DNA from: Desulfatitalea sp.
GTDB lineage: Bacteria; Desulfobacterota; Desulfobacteria; Desulfobacterales; Desulfosarcinaceae
Reading direction: 5' to 3'
NCBI GenBank assembly: GCA_013041835.1
Contig: JABDRH010000686.1
Location: 1-16,509 of the forward strand
DNA length: 16,509 bases
Shown one piece after another: positions 14,183 to 16,509 of the stretch (the first letter of the stretch is position 1; each line of letters starts with the position of its first letter). The notes beneath the pieces were generated by a model. That model was given only the letters and a program-made list of their open reading frames with translations, did not search any database and had not been told where the DNA came from. A program made the translations under genes and the position numbers.

Positions 14183-15676
14183 TCAAGCGCTTCTTTCGGG
14201 CCGCCAGGAGCGAATGGAAAGCAGGTCTGGAAAAGCTTCCGCGCGGTAGACGGAATTTCCGGTCAGCAGGCGCAGGCACTCCTGAATTCCTTCGGACATA
14301 GTGGGATGCGGAAACATGGTGCCGAGCACATCGATGGCGCTCATGTTCCGGTCGATGAGCAGGGCGACGGACATGATGGTGCTGGAAACCTGAGGCCCGG
14401 CGGCGCGCATGCCCAATATTCGCTGCTGTTCATCATCGCTGACGATGATCTTGACAAAGCCGAGCGAGGCGCGCATGGCGATGGCCCGGGGCAATAGGGC
14501 ATTGGCATAGACCGCCGCGCGATAGGCTATCGCCTTGCGGCGGCACGCCTTTTCGTTGAGACCCACGGCGGCCACGGCCGGATAGAAAAACATGACCGTG
14601 GACATATTGGGAAAGTTCAACGGCCGTGCGGGCAGCCGAAACATGTGTTTAACCGCGTGGCGACTCTCCAGCACGGCCATGTTGACCAGGGCCGGCCGGT
14701 GGGTGACATCGCCGGCGGCATAGATGGTCTCATGCACTCGGCAGTCCTTGTCCGTTTCCAAAAAGCCTTGGGCGTCGGATGTGATGCCGGCAGCCGCCAG
14801 GTTGAGGCGGCCGGTATTGGGTTCGCGACCAATGCAAATCAATACCACATCCACCTCCACCACCGTGGCATGGCCGTCGGCGAAATCGAGGATGACTTCC
14901 AAGTGGTCTGACTTTTTAATGATATCGCGAAGCTGGGCTGAATGGAAAATGGATACGCCGTTATTTTCCAGATTGCGGCTGACAAAGTCGCTCAGGTCCT
15001 CATCCTCATAGGGAATGACATGCTCCTGGTGATCCACCAGATAGACCCGAGTCTGTCTAAAGTTGGAAAAGATGGTGGCGTATTCGCAGCCCGTTACGCC
15101 GGCGCCGATGATCATCAAGCGGGGTGGAAAAGATTTGAGCTGTAAAACGCCGTCGGAATCGAGAATACGCACCTGATCCACCGGAATATGGGTAAAAGCG
15201 CGGGGTTTTGAGCCGGTGCACAACAAGAAGTGGTCTGCCGCCACCTGACGCCCGCCGCCGCCGGCCAGATTCACCTTGACGCGCCGGGTGTCGATAAAAC
15301 CTGCCGTGCCGCGCAGATAAGTAACGCCACCCGGACCCGACCATCGGCCGTGGCTGAGGGTTTCCAACTGGGAGCGCATCTGGTACTGCTTTTCCTTGAC
15401 CGCTTCGAGCACCGTATGACGCACGGCCCGGTAGTCCACCGTCAACCCTGTAGATCGGTAGCCGCGGTCGGTTTTGGCGGCCACGGCATAGTCCTTGGCC
15501 AGTTCCCACATGGTTTTGGAAGCCAAGGCGCCCCAGCGCACACCTGTGCCACCGATTTCACTCGCTTCTATGAGGCACACATGGCGCCCGGCATCAATCG
15601 CGCGCATGGCACCGGCAAATCCGCCGGGGCCGGCCCCGATAACACAAAGATCGAATTTTTCTGGTGCATCCACCAT
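14183..15676 (-). CDS. Dihydrolipoamide-dehydrogenase-fold flavoprotein lacking the redox-active cysteines
   Basis: 497 aa, class I pyridine nucleotide-disulfide oxidoreductase fold. The FAD motif is VIGAGPGGFAGAMRA (12-26) with Glu37 at the strand end. The NAD(P) motif is IIGAGVTGCEYATIF (189-203) with an acidic Asp215 at the strand end, favouring NAD(H). The second FAD motif is IYAAGDV (318-324). The C-terminal dimer domain keeps the His-Glu pair HPTMSE (457-462). The usual GGTCLNVGCIPSK is here GGTGVRWGALASK (42-54), so both disulfide cysteines are gone (Gly45, Ala50). This cannot be a normal lipoamide dehydrogenase. Its nearest analogue in the motif is the SthA transhydrogenase (CTHWGTIPSK), which has lost one of the two cysteines. 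ATG 15676 is chosen for its AAAGGAT ribosome site and because the protein then begins just before the FAD motif; an upstream in-frame start at 15802 would add an implausible 42 residues. It has no E2 or E3-partner genes beside it. Confidence 0.85.
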   Translation of the reverse strand: MVDAPEKFDLCVIGAGPGGFAGAMRAIDAGRHVCLIEASEIGGTGVRWGALASKTMWELAKDYAVAAKTDRGYRSTGLTVDYRAVRHTVLEAVKEKQYQMRSQLETLSHGRWSGPGGVTYLRGTAGFIDTRRVKVNLAGGGGRQVAADHFLLCTGSKPRAFTHIPVDQVRILDSDGVLQLKSFPPRLMIIGAGVTGCEYATIFSNFRQTRVYLVDHQEHVIPYEDEDLSDFVSRNLENNGVSIFHSAQLRDIIKKSDHLEVILDFADGHATVVEVDVVLICIGREPNTGRLNLAAAGITSDAQGFLETDKDCRVHETIYAAGDVTHRPALVNMAVLESRHAVKHMFRLPARPLNFPNMSTVMFFYPAVAAVGLNEKACRRKAIAYRAAVYANALLPRAIAMRASLGFVKIIVSDDEQQRILGMRAAGPQVSSTIMSVALLIDRNMSAIDVLGTMFPHPTMSEGIQECLRLLTGNSVYRAEAFPDLLSIRSWRPERSA

Positions 15677-15752
15677 TCGTGTATCCTTTTGGCATCGTGG
15701 CCTTCCACAAATCGCAGTTTTCAGCCTTGATCTGAACCGCAAAAAACCATTT

Positions 15753-15784
15753 GTGAGTAGACACTCACCTAGGATGCTGATCAA
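15753..15784 (-). promoter_or_regulatory. Candidate promoter with a palindromic operator for the flavoprotein gene
   Basis: GTGAGT-AGAC-ACTCAC (15753-15768) is a perfect 6+6 palindrome of the size bound by TetR-like repressors. It covers the -10 of a plausible minus-strand promoter: TTGATC (15784-15779), 17 bp, TCTACT (15761-15756). TCAATGAT is also repeated directly at 15781-15788 and 15799-15806, 18 bp apart. The region is the 280-bp divergent gap between this gene and nfu. The regulator is not in the window. Confidence 0.4.
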
Positions 15785-15956
15785 TGATGGCTGGAAAGTC
15801 AATGATACATTTCTTGTCTTGCGGCACGATGTGTTGTTCTGCTAATAGATTGGTCGATTCTAATTCCCGTCCGTAGCTAAATCAGCTCCGAAATACATCG
15901 TGCGGCACAGCAGGCTTGGCTGCGGGCGTCATTTTTTATCTATGAAAGGAACTACC

Positions 15957-16181
15957 ATGAAACAAAAAGTCGAAGATGCCATCGATAAAATCCGTCCGAT
16001 GCTCCAGGCCGACGGCGGCAACGTGGAACTAGTGAGCGTCAGCGACGACGGGGTGGTGCAGGTGCGCCTGAAAGGCGCCTGTTCGGGCTGCCCCATGTCG
16101 CAGATGACCTTGAAAAACGGCATTGAACGCGTCATCAAGGAGAGTGTGCCGCAAATCAAGCGCGTAGAAGCGGTTCAATAG
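15957..16181 (+). CDS. NifU C-terminal-domain (Nfu) iron-sulfur cluster scaffold protein
   Basis: 74 aa, a stand-alone Nfu domain. It holds a transient 4Fe-4S cluster between subunits and hands it to client enzymes. The fold signature is IRPMLQADGGNVELVSV (12-28), and the cluster-binding motif is CSGCPMSQMTLKNGIE (42-57; Cys42 and Cys45). Many anaerobes carry such a short form without the other NifU domains. ATG 15957 has AAGGA at 15946-15950; the frame is open further upstream to 15900 but without a ribosome site, and family proteins start here. It is followed after 37 bp by methylmalonyl-CoA epimerase on the same strand, so the two are probably co-transcribed. The client is unknown. Confidence 0.92.
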   Translation: MKQKVEDAIDKIRPMLQADGGNVELVSVSDDGVVQVRLKGACSGCPMSQMTLKNGIERVIKESVPQIKRVEAVQ

Positions 16182-16218
16182 GTATTCAACAAACCATTCA
16201 ACCCGAACGGAGTGCACA

Positions 16219-16509
16219 ATGAATATTTTAAAAATCGACCACCTGGGTATTGCCGTCAACAGCATCGACCAAGCCCACACCTTCTGGAGCGACATTTTGG
16301 GCCTACCCCACGAGGGCAGCGAGACCGTAACCGAACAGAAGGTGACGACCGCCTTTTTCCCAGTCGGCGAGAGTGAGGTGGAACTGCTCGAATCCACCGC
16401 ACCCGACGGGCCTGTCGCCAAGTACATCGAAAAGCGCGGCCAAGGCATTCAGCACATTGCCTTTCGTGTGGCGGATATTGATGCCGCCCTGGCCGAGCTG
16501 AAGGAGAAG
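16219..16509 (+). CDS. mce: Methylmalonyl-CoA epimerase, 3'-truncated by the window
   Basis: The first 97 residues of a VOC (glyoxalase-fold) protein; the frame is open at the window end. It interconverts the R and S forms of methylmalonyl-CoA in propionate and branched-chain/odd-chain acid metabolism, in the cytoplasm. DHLGIAVNSIDQAHTFW (7-23) with metal ligand His8, EQKVTTAFFPVG (39-50) with Gln40 as the likely second ligand, VELLES (54-59), and QGIQHIAFRVADIDAAL (75-91) with His79 match the family; the final Glu ligand would lie beyond the window. The ribosome site is CGGAG at 16208-16212. A mutase or decarboxylase gene could be expected further downstream, but is not visible here. Confidence 0.88.
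   Translation, partial: MNILKIDHLGIAVNSIDQAHTFWSDILGLPHEGSETVTEQKVTTAFFPVGESEVELLESTAPDGPVAKYIEKRGQGIQHIAFRVADIDAALAELKEK

Overview
The window (16,509 bp, GC-rich, densely coded on both strands) looks like a chromosomal segment of an anaerobic Gram-negative bacterium, most likely a Desulfobacterota (sulfate-reducer-like) relative. Reasons: outer-membrane TonB-dependent receptors, a nickel importer, a stand-alone Nfu iron-sulfur scaffold followed by methylmalonyl-CoA epimerase, a two-component-style PilZ/vWA-FHA repertoire, and a long palindromic repeat of a kind I remember from Desulfobacterales genomes. The lineage call is inference. No tRNA, rRNA, CRISPR, transposase or integrase was seen, and no stretch over 300 bases lacks a gene.

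Region 1 (1-8903, + strand) is a nickel-uptake locus. It holds the 3' part of a TonB-dependent receptor, then nikA-nikB-nikC-nikD-nikE with overlapping or near-touching ends, then a complete second TonB-dependent receptor. NikA resembles the E. coli protein closely enough to align its nickel-site residues. Together the genes could carry a nickel complex across the outer membrane (receptors), through the periplasm (NikA), across the inner membrane (NikB/C) at the cost of ATP (NikD/E). The nickel would serve enzymes such as hydrogenases or CO dehydrogenase, which lie outside the window.

Region 2 (8904-9130) separates two converging transcription units. It holds a terminator-like hairpin and then a 154-bp imperfect palindrome that ends 2 bp from the next gene.

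Region 3 (9131-13633, - strand) contains, in transcription order, a membrane vWA-FHA protein, a PilZ (c-di-GMP receptor) protein, a KDPG/KHG-type aldolase and a DRE-TIM (HMGL/DmpG-like) aldolase. The last two are 16 bp apart and form an operon of unknown substrate. The first two look like signalling proteins.

Region 4 (13634-16509) starts at a divergent promoter region. It has an HU/IHF-family gene (+), a convergent flavoprotein of the dihydrolipoamide dehydrogenase fold that has lost both redox cysteines (-), a second divergent intergenic region with a palindromic operator candidate, and then nfu and the start of methylmalonyl-CoA epimerase (+), which runs off the window.

The parts most worth a second look are the receptor-bracketed nik operon, the long palindrome, the vWA-TM-FHA protein with its unassigned C-terminal domain, and the cysteine-less flavoprotein with a possible operator over its promoter.
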